Shown here piece after piece: positions 53,861 through 63,656 of a DNA stretch of 64,000 nucleotides (positions are counted from its first letter, which is position 1; every line of letters begins with the position of its first letter). A model generated the notes under the pieces. That model searched no databases, was not told where the DNA came from, and saw only the letters and a program-made list of their open reading frames with translations. The position numbers and the translations under genes were made by a program. Location of the stretch: assembly GCA_037190805.1 (NCBI GenBank), contig JBBCJR010000004.1, positions 62,001-126,000 on the forward strand. Reading direction: 5' to 3'. The DNA is from JBBCJR01 sp037190805 (GTDB taxonomy: Bacteria; Pseudomonadota; Alphaproteobacteria; Sphingomonadales; Sphingomonadaceae).

Positions 53861-56343
53861 GCCTGGCCTGGCGGCTGGCGCTGAGGGATTTGCGGGGCAG
53901 CCTTACCGGCCTCAGATTGCTGGCTGTGTGCATCGTCCTGGGCGTCGCGGCGCTGGCCGGCGTCGGCAGCCTGGGCGCTGCCATCGTCAAGGGACTGGAA
54001 GCCGAGGGGCGCGTCATTCTTGGCGGCGATCTGGAGGTGGAGCTGACGCAGCAGGCGGCGCCCGCGCATCAGCTGGCGGCTCTCCGCAATCTGGGCACGG
54101 TGTCGACGACGGTGCGGATGCGGGCGATGGCGTCCCGGCCCGATGGGGCGGAAGCGGTGCTGGCCGAGTTGAAGGGGGTCGACGGCCACTATCCCCTTTA
54201 TGGCGCCTTGACCTTGTCGGCGGGGCGTCGCCCCCAAGGGTTGGAGGTCGCGATCGCTCCGGCCCTCGCCGAACGACTGCGCGTTGGGGTAGGCGACCGG
54301 GTGCGGATCGGCAACACCGAACTCGGCGTGTCCGGTATCATCGCCAACGAGCCTGACCGGATCGGCGCCGGCTTTTCGATCGGGGCGACAGCCATGGTCG
54401 ACCATAGCGGCATGGCGGCGACCGCTCTCGTCCAGCCGGGCAGCCTTTACGACACGGAATATCGCATCCGGCTGAAGCCGGGACTGACGGCCTCCGCCGC
54501 GCAGGAACGCTTGGAGCGCGCCTTTCCCGATGCGGGCTGGCAGTTTCGTGACAGCAGCAACGCCGCGCCCAGCGTGCGCCGGTTCGTCGAACGCCTCGGC
54601 CAGTTCCTGACCCTCGTTGGTCTCACCGCGCTGGTCGTGGCGGGCATCGGCGTCACGAACGGCGTCGCCTCCTATCTCGACGGCAAGCGTCCGGGGATTG
54701 CAACCTTGAAGGCGCTGGGAGCATCCTCTGCGACGATCTTTCGCCTGTACCTGATCCAGATCGGCCTCGTGGCGGCCGGATCGGTGGTTCTCGGCCTGGG
54801 CATCGGAATGCTGGTACCCTGGGTTGTTCTATGGGTCGCGGGCGACGCCCTGCCGGTGCCGCCGCAGCTGGGTCTGCATCCCATCCCACTGCTGATCGCG
54901 GCGGTTTATGGCGGACTGGTGGCAGTGATGTTCGCCTTGGCGCCGCTTGCCAGGGCGCGGGGCGTCGCGGCGGCGGCACTGTTCAGGGGTGGGGTCGAAA
55001 CGCTGCCGCCGCCCTCGCGAGGCGTGATCGCGATCATTGTTGTGGCAGCGCTGGGTATAGCGTCATTGGCCATTGCAACTGCGCGCGAACCGGACGTCGC
55101 GGCGATATTCCTTGCCGCAGCCGCCGGGCTGCTGGTGGCGCTGACCCTGGTCGGTCGAGGCGTGGTGGCGTTCGCCCGCCGACTGCCGCGTTCGCGCCGG
55201 CCCCTGCTGCGCCTCGCCATCGCCAACCTTCACGCGCCGGCCGCCCAGACCGAAAGGCTGGTGGTCGCCCTGGGCCTCGGCCTCAGTCTGTTTACGCTAT
55301 TGGCGGTCATCGAGACCAACCTTGCCGGGCAGATCGCCCGGACCGTCCCGGTCAAGGCGCCCAGCTTCTTCATCCTCGACGTGCCCTCGACCGAACTCGA
55401 TCGCTTCCGCGCCCTGGTGGATGAGCGGGCGCCAGGCGGAACGCTGATTACCGTCCCCTCGCTGCGCGGCCCGGTGGTGGAGGTCGGCGGACAGAGGGTC
55501 GCTGAGATGAAGGACATTCCAGAAGGTGCCTGGATTCTTCGCGGTGACCGGGGTCTGACCTACGCTGCGGCGCTGCCGGCCGGAAATCGCGTGGTAGAGG
55601 GTGAATGGTGGTCTGAGGACTACGCTGGTCCGCCACTGGTCTCGATTGACCTCGAGGCCGCTCGTGCCCTGGGCCTCAAGATCGGGGACAGCCTGACAGT
55701 GTCGGTCCTGGGGGTGGAAGTGCCGGCCCGCATCGCGAGTTTCCGCGAGATCGACTGGGACAGCCTTGGCTTCAACTTCGCCATCATCTTCGCGCCCGGC
55801 GCGCTGGAAGGGGCGCCGCACAGCTTTGCCGCGACACTGGCAATGGACCCGGCGGGAGAGGCGGCCTTGAACCGCGCGGTCACCGCCGCTTTCCCATCCG
55901 TGTCGCTGATCCGGGTAAAGGACGTCGTCAACGCGGTCGCCGGAATGATGGATCAGATGTCGGTCGCCGTGCGCGCGGCGGCATCGGTTGCGATCGCGGC
56001 GGGGATCGCCGTGCTGATCGGTGCCATCGCGGCTGCACGGCGCGCGCGTACCTATGACGCTGTGCTGTTGAAGCTGCTGGGCGCAACGCGCGGACAGGTG
56101 CTGCTCTCCCAGGCACTGGAATATGCTCTGCTGGCGCTCGTCGTCGCGGTGCTGGCACTCGGCATCGGCGCTGCCGGTGGGTGGTATGTGGTAACGCAGC
56201 TGTTTGAGCTGGACTGGGCGCCCGACTGGCCGACCGTTGGTCTGACGCTGGTCGCGGGAGCCGTGCTGACGTTGGGGCTGGGACTGGCCGGCGCGCTGCC
56301 CGCGCTGGCGGCACGACCCGCGCGGGCACTGCGGACGCTCTAG
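53857..56343 (+). CDS. ybbP: ABC transporter permease, YbbP type (two FtsX modules)
   Basis: An 828-aa inner-membrane permease with one N-terminal helix, a large periplasmic region, and ten or so helices arranged as two FtsX domains, the second around YDAVLLKLLGATRGQVLLSQALEYALLALVVA. The first module has the parallel KALGASSATIFRLYLIQIGLV. Typical of YbbP. It forms a unit with the preceding ATPase and ends 37 bp before lipA. Confidence 0.88.
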   Translation: MSLAWRLALRDLRGSLTGLRLLAVCIVLGVAALAGVGSLGAAIVKGLEAEGRVILGGDLEVELTQQAAPAHQLAALRNLGTVSTTVRMRAMASRPDGAEAVLAELKGVDGHYPLYGALTLSAGRRPQGLEVAIAPALAERLRVGVGDRVRIGNTELGVSGIIANEPDRIGAGFSIGATAMVDHSGMAATALVQPGSLYDTEYRIRLKPGLTASAAQERLERAFPDAGWQFRDSSNAAPSVRRFVERLGQFLTLVGLTALVVAGIGVTNGVASYLDGKRPGIATLKALGASSATIFRLYLIQIGLVAAGSVVLGLGIGMLVPWVVLWVAGDALPVPPQLGLHPIPLLIAAVYGGLVAVMFALAPLARARGVAAAALFRGGVETLPPPSRGVIAIIVVAALGIASLAIATAREPDVAAIFLAAAAGLLVALTLVGRGVVAFARRLPRSRRPLLRLAIANLHAPAAQTERLVVALGLGLSLFTLLAVIETNLAGQIARTVPVKAPSFFILDVPSTELDRFRALVDERAPGGTLITVPSLRGPVVEVGGQRVAEMKDIPEGAWILRGDRGLTYAAALPAGNRVVEGEWWSEDYAGPPLVSIDLEAARALGLKIGDSLTVSVLGVEVPARIASFREIDWDSLGFNFAIIFAPGALEGAPHSFAATLAMDPAGEAALNRAVTAAFPSVSLIRVKDVVNAVAGMMDQMSVAVRAAASVAIAAGIAVLIGAIAAARRARTYDAVLLKLLGATRGQVLLSQALEYALLALVVAVLALGIGAAGGWYVVTQLFELDWAPDWPTVGLTLVAGAVLTLGLGLAGALPALAARPARALRTL

Positions 56344-56383
56344 GGGTGGCAACATCTCGCCCGACCGCCTATCTGCGGCAGTG

Positions 56384-57298
56384 ATGACCGACCCCGCTTC
56401 AGCTCCCATCCGCGTTCGCAAGCCCGACTGGATTCGCGTCAAGGCGCCGACATCGGCCGGCTTTGCCGAAACCCGCCAGCTGATGCGCCGCCTGAACCTC
56501 GCCACCGTGTGCGAGGAGGCGGCGTGCCCGAACATCGGCGAATGCTGGACCAAGAAGCACGCGACGGTGATGATTCTCGGCGACACCTGCACCCGAGCTT
56601 GCGCCTTCTGCAACGTCAAGACCGGCATGCCTCGCGCCGTCGACAAGACCGAGCCGCAGCATGTGGCCGACGCGGCTGCCGAACTGGGGCTTGAGCATAT
56701 CGTCGTCACCTCGGTCGATCGCGACGACCTGCCCGACGGCGGGGCGCATCAGTTCGTCAAAGTGATCGAAGCGCTTCGCCGCACCACGCCGGCAACGACG
56801 ATCGAGATCCTGACTCCCGACTTCCGCAACAAGGCCGATGCAGCGGTTGAGGCGATCGTCGCCGCGCGACCAGACGTCTACAACCATAATCTGGAAACTG
56901 TGCCGAGGCTCTATCCCACCATCCGGCCGGGCGCGCGCTATTATGCCTCCTTGCGCCTCTTGGAGAGCGTCAAGCGGCTCGATCCGTCGATCTTCACCAA
57001 GTCCGGTGTGATGGTCGGCCTGGGTGAAGAGCGGCTCGAGCTGCATCAGGTGATGGATGACATGCGCTCAGCCAGCGTCGACTTCCTGACCATCGGCCAG
57101 TATCTGCAGCCGACCCCGCGCCATGCGAAGGTCGCGGAATTCGTGACCCCGGCGGCGTTCAGCGCCTATGCGGCGATCGCGCGCGCCAAGGGATTCCTGC
57201 TCGTCGCATCCAGCCCGCTGACCCGGTCCAGCTATCATGCCGGCGATGATTTCGCGCGGCTGCGCGCGGCGCGCGAGGCCCAGCTCGCCCGCACCTGA
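56384..57298 (+). CDS. lipA: Lipoyl synthase
   Basis: Radical SAM enzyme that inserts sulfur into octanoylated proteins to make lipoyl groups. About 304 aa from ATG 56384 (GTG 56381 adds one residue). Auxiliary-cluster cysteines are in CEEAACPNIGECW and the radical-SAM cluster in CTRACAFCNV (CxxxCxxC). The essential C-terminal RSSY-like serine is in SSPLTRSSYHAGDDF. Overlaps the next gene's ATG by one base. Confidence 0.97.
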   Translation: MTDPASAPIRVRKPDWIRVKAPTSAGFAETRQLMRRLNLATVCEEAACPNIGECWTKKHATVMILGDTCTRACAFCNVKTGMPRAVDKTEPQHVADAAAELGLEHIVVTSVDRDDLPDGGAHQFVKVIEALRRTTPATTIEILTPDFRNKADAAVEAIVAARPDVYNHNLETVPRLYPTIRPGARYYASLRLLESVKRLDPSIFTKSGVMVGLGEERLELHQVMDDMRSASVDFLTIGQYLQPTPRHAKVAEFVTPAAFSAYAAIARAKGFLLVASSPLTRSSYHAGDDFARLRAAREAQLART

Positions 57299-57798
57299 TG
57301 CCGAAGCACAGCGAAACCCGGCTGTTGCCCTACACCCCTGACCAGATGTTCGATCTGGTCGGAGATGTCGGTCGCTATCAGGAGTTTCTACCCTGGGTGG
57401 TTGCGACCCGGGTCCGCTCCGCGAGCGAAACGGAGATGGTTGCGGACCTGATCGTCGGGTTCGGGCCGCTCAGGGAAACCTTCACCTCGCGGGTGGCAAA
57501 GCAGCGACCCGGCGCGATCGACGTCGACTATATCGACGGGCCGCTGAAGTATCTTCACAACCACTGGCGCTTCCAGCCGGACGGGAAGGGCGGCACGCTG
57601 GTAGAGTTCTCGGTCGATTTCGCCTTTCGATCGCGTACGTTCGAGGCCCTCGCCGGACGTGTGTTCGGCGAGGCGGTTCGTAGGATGGTGTCGGCGTTCG
57701 AGGCGCGCGCAAAGGCGCTCTACGCTGCCCCTGGGTCGTCGTCCGCAGACCGCGCCGGTTCAGGCAGCAGCAGCTCGAGCGCACACAGCGCCGCTTGA
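57298..57798 (+). CDS. RatA/COQ10-family START-domain protein
   Basis: A 166-aa protein of the polyketide-cyclase/START fold known as Coq10 (ubiquinone binding) in mitochondria and RatA in E. coli. N-terminal HSETRLLPYTPDQMFDLVGDVGRYQEFLPWV and FAFRSRTFEALAGRVFGEAVRRMVSAFE match the family. In alphaproteobacteria a ubiquinone-chaperone role seems likelier than a toxin, as inference. The low-complexity C-terminal tail (Ser/Ala-rich) overlaps the 3' end of the convergent cinA-like gene by 79 bp. Confidence 0.87.
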   Translation: MPKHSETRLLPYTPDQMFDLVGDVGRYQEFLPWVVATRVRSASETEMVADLIVGFGPLRETFTSRVAKQRPGAIDVDYIDGPLKYLHNHWRFQPDGKGGTLVEFSVDFAFRSRTFEALAGRVFGEAVRRMVSAFEARAKALYAAPGSSSADRAGSGSSSSSAHSAA

Positions 57799-58259
57799 AC
57801 CCTGATCCCGTCGCGACCCAGATCGCCATAATCGCGACTGTCGGTCTTGACGTCGTTCGGATCGTCGCCGCGCCGCGCGCGGGCGAAGACGACATGGCCC
57901 ACCGGTTTCTTGTCCGATCCGCCGCCGGGTCCCGCGATGCCGGTAATCGCGACCGCGATATCGGCGCTGGTTGTTTCCAGAACGCCTTGCGCCATCGCCC
58001 AAGCGGTGGCGACGGATACCGCGCCGAAGGTGTCGAGGACATCCCTGTGAACCTTCAGCACCTGCTGCTTGGTGTCATTGGAATAGCTGACGATGCTGCC
58101 TTCAAAGACGTCCGATGCGCCCGGAATGCCGGTCAGCGCTGCGGCGACGAGACCTCCCGTACAGGATTCGGCCAGGGCGATCCGCGTTCCGGCGGCGCGG
58201 TTCGCATCGACAACCCGGCGGGCGAGCCGGGTCAGGGTGTCGAAGTCGTCCTCAGTCAT
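57720..58259 (-). CDS. CinA-family nicotinamide-nucleotide amidohydrolase (PncC type)
   Basis: A 179-aa stand-alone CinA C-terminal domain, probably deamidating NMN to NaMN. From ATG 58259. Family motifs: ALAESCTGGLVAAALT, SIVSYSNDTKQQVLKV, VAITGIAGPGGGSDKKPVGHV. Last gene of the ispDF-unknown-cinA operon, entering with a 4-nt overlap. Its last 79 bp lie antisense to the RatA-like gene. Confidence 0.9.
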   Translation of the reverse strand: MTEDDFDTLTRLARRVVDANRAAGTRIALAESCTGGLVAAALTGIPGASDVFEGSIVSYSNDTKQQVLKVHRDVLDTFGAVSVATAWAMAQGVLETTSADIAVAITGIAGPGGGSDKKPVGHVVFARARRGDDPNDVKTDSRDYGDLGRDGIRVQAALCALELLLPEPARSADDDPGAA

Positions 58260-58783
58260 CGGCTTGCCTCGCAAAAACGAATGGGGCTGCGGTCTTCGGA
58301 CAGGATGATGCCGCCCTTCAGCGCTGCGGTCGCCAGGTCGATGACCTGTGCATCCGTGAGGGGTTCCAGAGCGGGCAATGCCGTGTCGGCGGCATGGCAT
58401 ATCTTGGCGTCGATATCGGCCAGAAACTGACTGGCCAGGGTGTCCGACAGCATGCCGCGGATCACCGGCCGCATCGCCTGGCTCGATCCGAGAGCAAGAT
58501 TGGGGGTGATGCCCGACAGCAGTTTCGATCCGATCACGTCGACCGCGGCATCCCCGTCATCGATGAAGCGTGCCGCCAACTGTTCGCCTCGCGCGGCAAG
58601 CGTCGCGGAAACGGCGGGGAAGGCGGTGCGACACCGCTGGGCGACACCGGAAATCACGGGCGACAAGACCAGCGCTGCTGCCGCACGCCCCTCGGCATTG
58701 GTCAGGCAAGGCAGGGCTGGCTGCGCAGATACGGGCGCAGCGACGACCGTGGTCATGAGAAGAAGCAGGGCCTGGTATCTCAT
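58256..58783 (-). CDS. Secreted protein of unknown function
   Basis: A 175-aa exported protein, not recognised. It has a clear signal peptide (QALLLLMTTVVAAPVSAQ). Four cysteines remain in the mature part (LPCLTN, AQRCRTAF, AKICHAAD, IRFCEAS), possibly paired in the periplasm. Mostly alpha-helical by composition. It overlaps both ispDF and cinA by 4 nt, so it is translationally coupled to them, although no functional link is evident. Confidence 0.72.
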   Translation of the reverse strand: MRYQALLLLMTTVVAAPVSAQPALPCLTNAEGRAAAALVLSPVISGVAQRCRTAFPAVSATLAARGEQLAARFIDDGDAAVDVIGSKLLSGITPNLALGSSQAMRPVIRGMLSDTLASQFLADIDAKICHAADTALPALEPLTDAQVIDLATAALKGGIILSEDRSPIRFCEASR

Positions 58784-59913
58784 ATTTCGTCTCCGGGCAT
58801 GCGAAGCGTGGCAAGAGCCTGGGCAGCCATTCCTTCGCCCCGTCCGGTGAAACCCAGCTTCTCGGTTGTGGTTGCCTTGATGCTAACCCGCTCCTCGCGG
58901 ACCCGCAACAGCGCGGCCATGCGCGCTCGCATCGCCGCACGGTGCGGACCGACCTTGGGCTGTTCGCAGATCAGCGTGACGTCGACATGATCGATGATGC
59001 CACCTCGCGCCGCCACCAGATCAACGGCATGGGTGAGGAACAGGTGCGACGCCGCGCCTTTCCATCGCCGGTCCGAGGGCGGAAAATGACTGCCGATGTC
59101 GCCGTCTCCCAGCGCACCCAATATCGCGTCGACCAGCGCATGCAGGCCCACATCGGCATCGCTATGGCCAACGAGCCCACGATCATGGGCAACTTTAAGT
59201 CCGCACAGCCAGACATGGTCGCCGGGACCGAAGCGGTGGACATCGAACCCCATGCCGGTGCGACTGACCAACGCTGCGCCAAGGCGCGCTTCGGCAAGCA
59301 TGAAATCGGCAGCGGTGGTGAGCTTCACCAGGCGCTCGTCACCCTCGACCTCGACGATGGCATGACCGAGAGCCCGGACCATCGCGGCGTCGTCCGTGGG
59401 CTCGTCTCCACCCCGCCACCCGCTATGGGCTGCACGCAGCACCTCCAGCCGGAAGGCTTGCGGGGTTTGAACCCGCATCAGACCCGCCCGATCCACCGTG
59501 ACGCCCGCCCGCACCAGGCTGTCGGCAACGGGAAGCACCGGAATGGCGCCGCTTGCCCCGGCGCCGATCGCCTGAGTGAGACGCGCCACGACGTCGGCTG
59601 GAAGGAAGGGGCGGGCGGCATCGTGGATGAGGACGACGCCATCTCCGTCCACCGCCGCCAATCCGCGCGCAACCGACTCTCGCCGGGTGGCGCCGCCGTG
59701 AACGATGGTGAGGTCGGCAAGCGCCGGCAAGGCAGCGATCGCCGCGTCGTCGTCGGGATGGATGACGAGAATGATGGCGTCGACCAGCGGCTTCAGCGCC
59801 GCAACGGCATGAACGAGGACGGGGCGGCCCGCGATCGAGCGGAACTGCTTGGGCGGGCCATCGCCGGCACGAGTGCCGCGCCCGGCGGCGACGAGGACAG
59901 CTGTAACGCGCAT
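58780..59913 (-). CDS. ispDF: Bifunctional IspD/IspF enzyme
   Basis: Fused MEP-pathway enzyme, 377 aa. The N-terminal IspD (about 1-220) makes CDP-methylerythritol: VLVAAGRGTRAGDGPPKQF, LIHDAARPF. The C-terminal IspF (about 220-377) makes the cyclodiphosphate: GMGFDVHRFG and HSDADVGLHALVDAILGALGDGDIGSHFPPSD with its metal ligands. The intermediate step is IspE at 18.7 kb. First gene of a three-gene minus-strand operon, divergent from dusB. Confidence 0.96.
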   Translation of the reverse strand: MRVTAVLVAAGRGTRAGDGPPKQFRSIAGRPVLVHAVAALKPLVDAIILVIHPDDDAAIAALPALADLTIVHGGATRRESVARGLAAVDGDGVVLIHDAARPFLPADVVARLTQAIGAGASGAIPVLPVADSLVRAGVTVDRAGLMRVQTPQAFRLEVLRAAHSGWRGGDEPTDDAAMVRALGHAIVEVEGDERLVKLTTAADFMLAEARLGAALVSRTGMGFDVHRFGPGDHVWLCGLKVAHDRGLVGHSDADVGLHALVDAILGALGDGDIGSHFPPSDRRWKGAASHLFLTHAVDLVAARGGIIDHVDVTLICEQPKVGPHRAAMRARMAALLRVREERVSIKATTTEKLGFTGRGEGMAAQALATLRMPGDEI

Positions 59914-59999
59914 CCGATGCGACCTAGCCCAGTGACGCCTTGCCCGCCAGCCACTTCGCCGCTAGAGCGACTGCCGCATTTTTAGGCAGAAAGAGAGCG

Positions 60000-60998
60000 A
60001 TGAGCCGCCTCGCGCCCATCTCCATCGGACCGGTGACGGTCGAAACGCCGGTCATTCTGGCGCCGATGACGGCTGTCACCGACCTGCCGATGCGCCGGAT
60101 CGTCAAGCGCTACGGCGCCGGGCTGACCGTTACGGAAATGATCGCCAGCCAGGCGATGGTCCGCGAAACGCGCCAGTCGCTGCAGAAGGCGGCCTGGGAC
60201 CCGAGCGAGGAACCGGTCTCGATGCAACTCGCCGGCTGCGAGCCAACGGTGATGGCAGAGGCCGCCAAGCTGAACGCGGATCGCGGCGCGGCGATCATCG
60301 ACATCAACATGGGCTGCCCGGTCAAGAAGATCGTCAACGGTCATGCCGGCTCCGCCCTGATGCGCGAGCCCGATCTTGCCGCGCGGCTGATCGAGGCGAC
60401 GGTGAAGGCGGTGGACCTGCCGGTGACGCTGAAGATGCGAATGGGCTGGGATCATCAGAGCCTGAATGCCCCAGAGCTGGCGAAACGCGCCGAGGAACTG
60501 GGCATTCGCCTGATCACCGTGCACGGCCGTACCCGCAACCAGATGTACAAGGGCAGCGCCGACTGGGCCTTCGTCCGCAAGGTCAAGGACGCGGTCGGCG
60601 TGCCCGTCATCGTCAACGGCGACATCTGCTCGATCGAGGATGCCGAGGCGGCGCTGGACCAGTCCGGCGCCGACGGCGTCATGGTCGGCCGCGGCGCCTA
60701 TGGCCGCCCCTGGCTGCTGGGTCAGATCATGCATTGGCTGAATACCGGCGAGCGGCTGCCCGACCCGTCGGTCGAGGAGCAGTATACCGTCCTGGTCGAG
60801 CAATATCACGGCATGCTCGACCTGTATGGCCGCGAAACCGGCGTAAGCCTCGCCCGCAAGCATGTCGGCTGGTACACCAAGGGCCTGCAGGGTTCGGCCG
60901 AGCTTCGTAATCGGGTCAACCAGGAAGCCGATCCCGATCGGGTTTTGTCCATGCTGGCGGATTTCTACGCTCCGTGGCGCAGCCGGGCGGCCGCCTGA
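60000..60998 (+). CDS. dusB: tRNA-dihydrouridine synthase B
   Basis: FMN enzyme reducing uridines in tRNA D-arms, 332 aa. ATG 60000 (AGAGAG upstream) rather than 59940. Landmarks: ILAPMTAVTDLPMRRI, the catalytic Cys in INMGCPVKKIVNGHAGSALM, and HGRTRNQMYKGSADW. First gene of the dusB-ntrB-ntrC-ntrY order that is typical of alphaproteobacteria. A TTGCCC-17-TAGAGC pair at about 59940-59970 may be its promoter. Confidence 0.95.
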   Translation: MSRLAPISIGPVTVETPVILAPMTAVTDLPMRRIVKRYGAGLTVTEMIASQAMVRETRQSLQKAAWDPSEEPVSMQLAGCEPTVMAEAAKLNADRGAAIIDINMGCPVKKIVNGHAGSALMREPDLAARLIEATVKAVDLPVTLKMRMGWDHQSLNAPELAKRAEELGIRLITVHGRTRNQMYKGSADWAFVRKVKDAVGVPVIVNGDICSIEDAEAALDQSGADGVMVGRGAYGRPWLLGQIMHWLNTGERLPDPSVEEQYTVLVEQYHGMLDLYGRETGVSLARKHVGWYTKGLQGSAELRNRVNQEADPDRVLSMLADFYAPWRSRAAA

Positions 60999-61000
60999 GC

Positions 61001-62074
61001 ATGACAGGGAAGGGGGAGGTTGCCGACCGCCCCACGCCTCATGAATGGCTGGGCGCCCTGCAGGTGTCGACGATCCTTCTCGATCCCGACGGTAATGTCG
61101 CCGCCGCCAATGGCGCCGCGGAGGCCCTGTTCAACATGGGTGCCGCAGCGCTTCGCGGCCAGAATCTTGAAGCATTGCTGCCCGCCGAAGCCCTGGGCCT
61201 GACGCCCCGGCGGCTTCGTGAGGGGCTTGCGGTCGCCGCCTATGATCAGGTCATCCCGCTCGGCTTGGGACGGAGCCTGACCGGCGACCTTCTGGCCGCT
61301 CCGCTGCCCGACCACCCTGGCTGGACGACATTGGCCATTCAGGCGCGCGCGCCGCTGACCTTGACCGACATCCGGCGAGGCCCCCAGGGCGCTGCGCGCG
61401 CGGCGGCGATGCTGGCGCACGAGGTCAAGAATCCGCTCTCGGGCATTCGCGGCGCGGCCCAGCTTCTGGAACGCGTCGTCGATGACGATCAGGTGGCGCT
61501 GACCCGGCTGATCCGCGACGAGGTCGATCGCATTGCGGCGCTGATCGACCGCATGGAGGGGTTCACCGACACCCGGCCGCTGACGTTCGAGGCCATCAAC
61601 ATCCACACCATCCTGGGTCATGTCCGCGACGTGGCGCGCAACGGCATCGCCACGAATGTTCGGATCACCGAATTCTACGATCCTTCGCTGCCGCCCGTTC
61701 GGGGCAATCGCGACACACTGATCCAGATTTTTCTCAACCTCGTCAAAAACGCCGCCGAGGCGCTTGGCAATCCGAGCGCGCTCGACGAAATCCGCATCTC
61801 GTCCGCCTATCGACATGGAGTCAGCGTGGCGCGGGGCGACGATCGTCTACCGCTGCCGATCGAGATCGCCATTTCCGACACCGGGCCAGGGGCGCCGCCG
61901 GACGTCGTCGACCATCTGTTCGAGCCGTTCGTAAGTTCCAAGCCAAAGGGCGGGGGGCTGGGCCTTGCCCTGGTGGCAAAACTGGTCGCGGATCATGGCG
62001 GCATCGTCACTTATGCCCGTGAGGGAATGCCCCAGCGAACGGTGCTGCGGATCCTGTTGCCGCGCGCCGATTGA
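61001..62074 (+). CDS. ntrB: Nitrogen-regulation sensor kinase NtrB (GlnL)
   Basis: Cytoplasmic histidine kinase that, with PII, controls NtrC in response to nitrogen status. About 357 aa from ATG 61001. N-terminal PAS domain (LDPDGNVAAANGAAEALFNM), H-box with the phosphorylated His in AMLAHEVKNPLSG, and a HATPase domain (LVKNAAEALGN, ISDTGPGAPPDVVDHLFEPF, GGGLGLALVAKLV). Follows dusB directly and is followed by ntrC 11 bp later. Confidence 0.94.
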   Translation: MTGKGEVADRPTPHEWLGALQVSTILLDPDGNVAAANGAAEALFNMGAAALRGQNLEALLPAEALGLTPRRLREGLAVAAYDQVIPLGLGRSLTGDLLAAPLPDHPGWTTLAIQARAPLTLTDIRRGPQGAARAAAMLAHEVKNPLSGIRGAAQLLERVVDDDQVALTRLIRDEVDRIAALIDRMEGFTDTRPLTFEAINIHTILGHVRDVARNGIATNVRITEFYDPSLPPVRGNRDTLIQIFLNLVKNAAEALGNPSALDEIRISSAYRHGVSVARGDDRLPLPIEIAISDTGPGAPPDVVDHLFEPFVSSKPKGGGLGLALVAKLVADHGGIVTYAREGMPQRTVLRILLPRAD

Positions 62075-62085
62075 AAGGAACAGAG

Positions 62086-63540
62086 ATGAGCCTGACCGGG
62101 CGGATACTGGTGGTGGATGATGACCGGGCCATCCGCACGGTGGTCGGCGAGGCACTGCGCCGGGCTGGACATGACGTGCGCGCCGTGGAGACGGTGGCGG
62201 CCATGCAGGCCGAGATTCAGGGTGGTTTCGGGGAGGTGCTGATCACCGACGTGATGTTGCCCGACGGCAATGGCCTCGACTTGGTGCCGGAGATACTTCG
62301 TGGTCACCCCCGCCTGCCGGTAATCGTCCTGTCGGCGCAAAACACCCTCAGCACTGCCGTCCGCGCCACGGAGCAGGGCGCGTTCGAATATCTGCCCAAG
62401 CCTTTCGATCTCGACGAGTTGACCCGCGTGGTGGGCGATGCACTCGCCGTCGTGCGCCGCGCCGACGATATCGCGGATATTGGATCGACACCGGCGGAAG
62501 ATTTGCCACTGATCGGCCGGTCGCCGGCGATGCAGGAGGTCTATCGCACCATCGCGCGGGTGGTGCCGACCGATCTGACCGTCCTGATCCTCGGCGAATC
62601 GGGAACCGGCAAGGAATTGGTGGCGCAGGCATTGCATGACCTGGGACCGCGGCGTGATCGGCCGTTCGTCGCCGTCAACATGGCTGCCATTCCGCGCGAC
62701 CTGATCGAAAGCGAACTGTTCGGTCATGAACGCGGCGCCTTTACCGGCGCGCAGGCGCGCAGCGCGGGCAGGTTCGAGCAGGCGGCCGGGGGAACCCTGT
62801 TCCTGGACGAGATCGGCGACATGCCTATGGATGCCCAGACGCGGCTGCTGCGGGTCCTCCAGTCGAACGAGTTCACAGCAGTCGGCGGCGCGCGGGCGAT
62901 CAGAACCGACGTTCGGGTCATCGCCGCGACCCATCAGGATCTGCGGATGCTGATCGATCAGGGAAGTTTTCGCGAGGACCTTTTCTATCGCTTGAACGTG
63001 GTTCCGGTGCGCCTGCCTCCCCTCCGCGCGCGGACGGGGGACATCGCTGAACTTGCCCGCCATTTCCTCGACCGCGCCGCCGCCGTCGGCCTGCCACGCA
63101 AAACGCTGCATCCACGCGCCATCACGCGCCTTCAGGAGCATGGCTGGCCAGGCAATGTGCGCGAAATGGAAAACCTCATGCGCCGCCTCGCCGCCCTGTC
63201 GCGTGAAGATGTCATCACTGCCGAAGCGGTTTCCCACGAATTGGGCGAAGTCGGCCAGGGTTCGCCGCCGCCTTCGGTTTCGGGAGAGGAGGGGTTGGCC
63301 GGTTCGGTCGATGCAACGCTTGCGGCCCTGTTCGCCGCTGCCCGGCCGGGCTTGCCGGCCGATGGCCTCTATGACCGTGTCATTGCCGAGGTGGAGCGGC
63401 CTCTGCTGACGCTCACACTGGCCGCGACCGGCGGCAACCAGATCCGTGCGGCGCGGCTATTGGGGATAAATCGCAACACCTTGCGCAAGAAGCTGACCGA
63501 TTTCTCAATCGATCCTGAGACACTCCGTCGTTCGCGTTAA
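62086..63540 (+). CDS. ntrC: Nitrogen-regulation response regulator NtrC
   Basis: Sigma-54-dependent activator, about 484 aa from ATG 62086 (AAAGGAA upstream; TTG 62071 less likely). Receiver domain with acidic pair VVDDDR and phospho-acceptor Asp in LITDVMLPDG. AAA+ domain with Walker A LGESGTGKE, the sigma-54 contact ELFGHERGAFTGA, and Walker B GTLFLDEIGDM. Fis-type HTH at the C-terminus (GGNQIRAARLLGINRNTLRKKL). Partner of NtrB. Confidence 0.95.
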   Translation: MSLTGRILVVDDDRAIRTVVGEALRRAGHDVRAVETVAAMQAEIQGGFGEVLITDVMLPDGNGLDLVPEILRGHPRLPVIVLSAQNTLSTAVRATEQGAFEYLPKPFDLDELTRVVGDALAVVRRADDIADIGSTPAEDLPLIGRSPAMQEVYRTIARVVPTDLTVLILGESGTGKELVAQALHDLGPRRDRPFVAVNMAAIPRDLIESELFGHERGAFTGAQARSAGRFEQAAGGTLFLDEIGDMPMDAQTRLLRVLQSNEFTAVGGARAIRTDVRVIAATHQDLRMLIDQGSFREDLFYRLNVVPVRLPPLRARTGDIAELARHFLDRAAAVGLPRKTLHPRAITRLQEHGWPGNVREMENLMRRLAALSREDVITAEAVSHELGEVGQGSPPPSVSGEEGLAGSVDATLAALFAAARPGLPADGLYDRVIAEVERPLLTLTLAATGGNQIRAARLLGINRNTLRKKLTDFSIDPETLRRSR

Positions 63541-63656
63541 CCCATTTGTCGCAAGTCGACGAAGGGCTGTGTTTTCTTTGCCACAGACTGCGCTATCATT
63601 GCGCCACTCGATGATTGCAATCTACGACTCCTTCGGCGTCCTTCAGGGCATGCGTG

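Noticed and set aside
63541..63656. Sigma-54 promoter between ntrC and ntrY
   Set aside because: No TGGCAC-N5-TTGC arrangement could be found with correct spacing on either strand.
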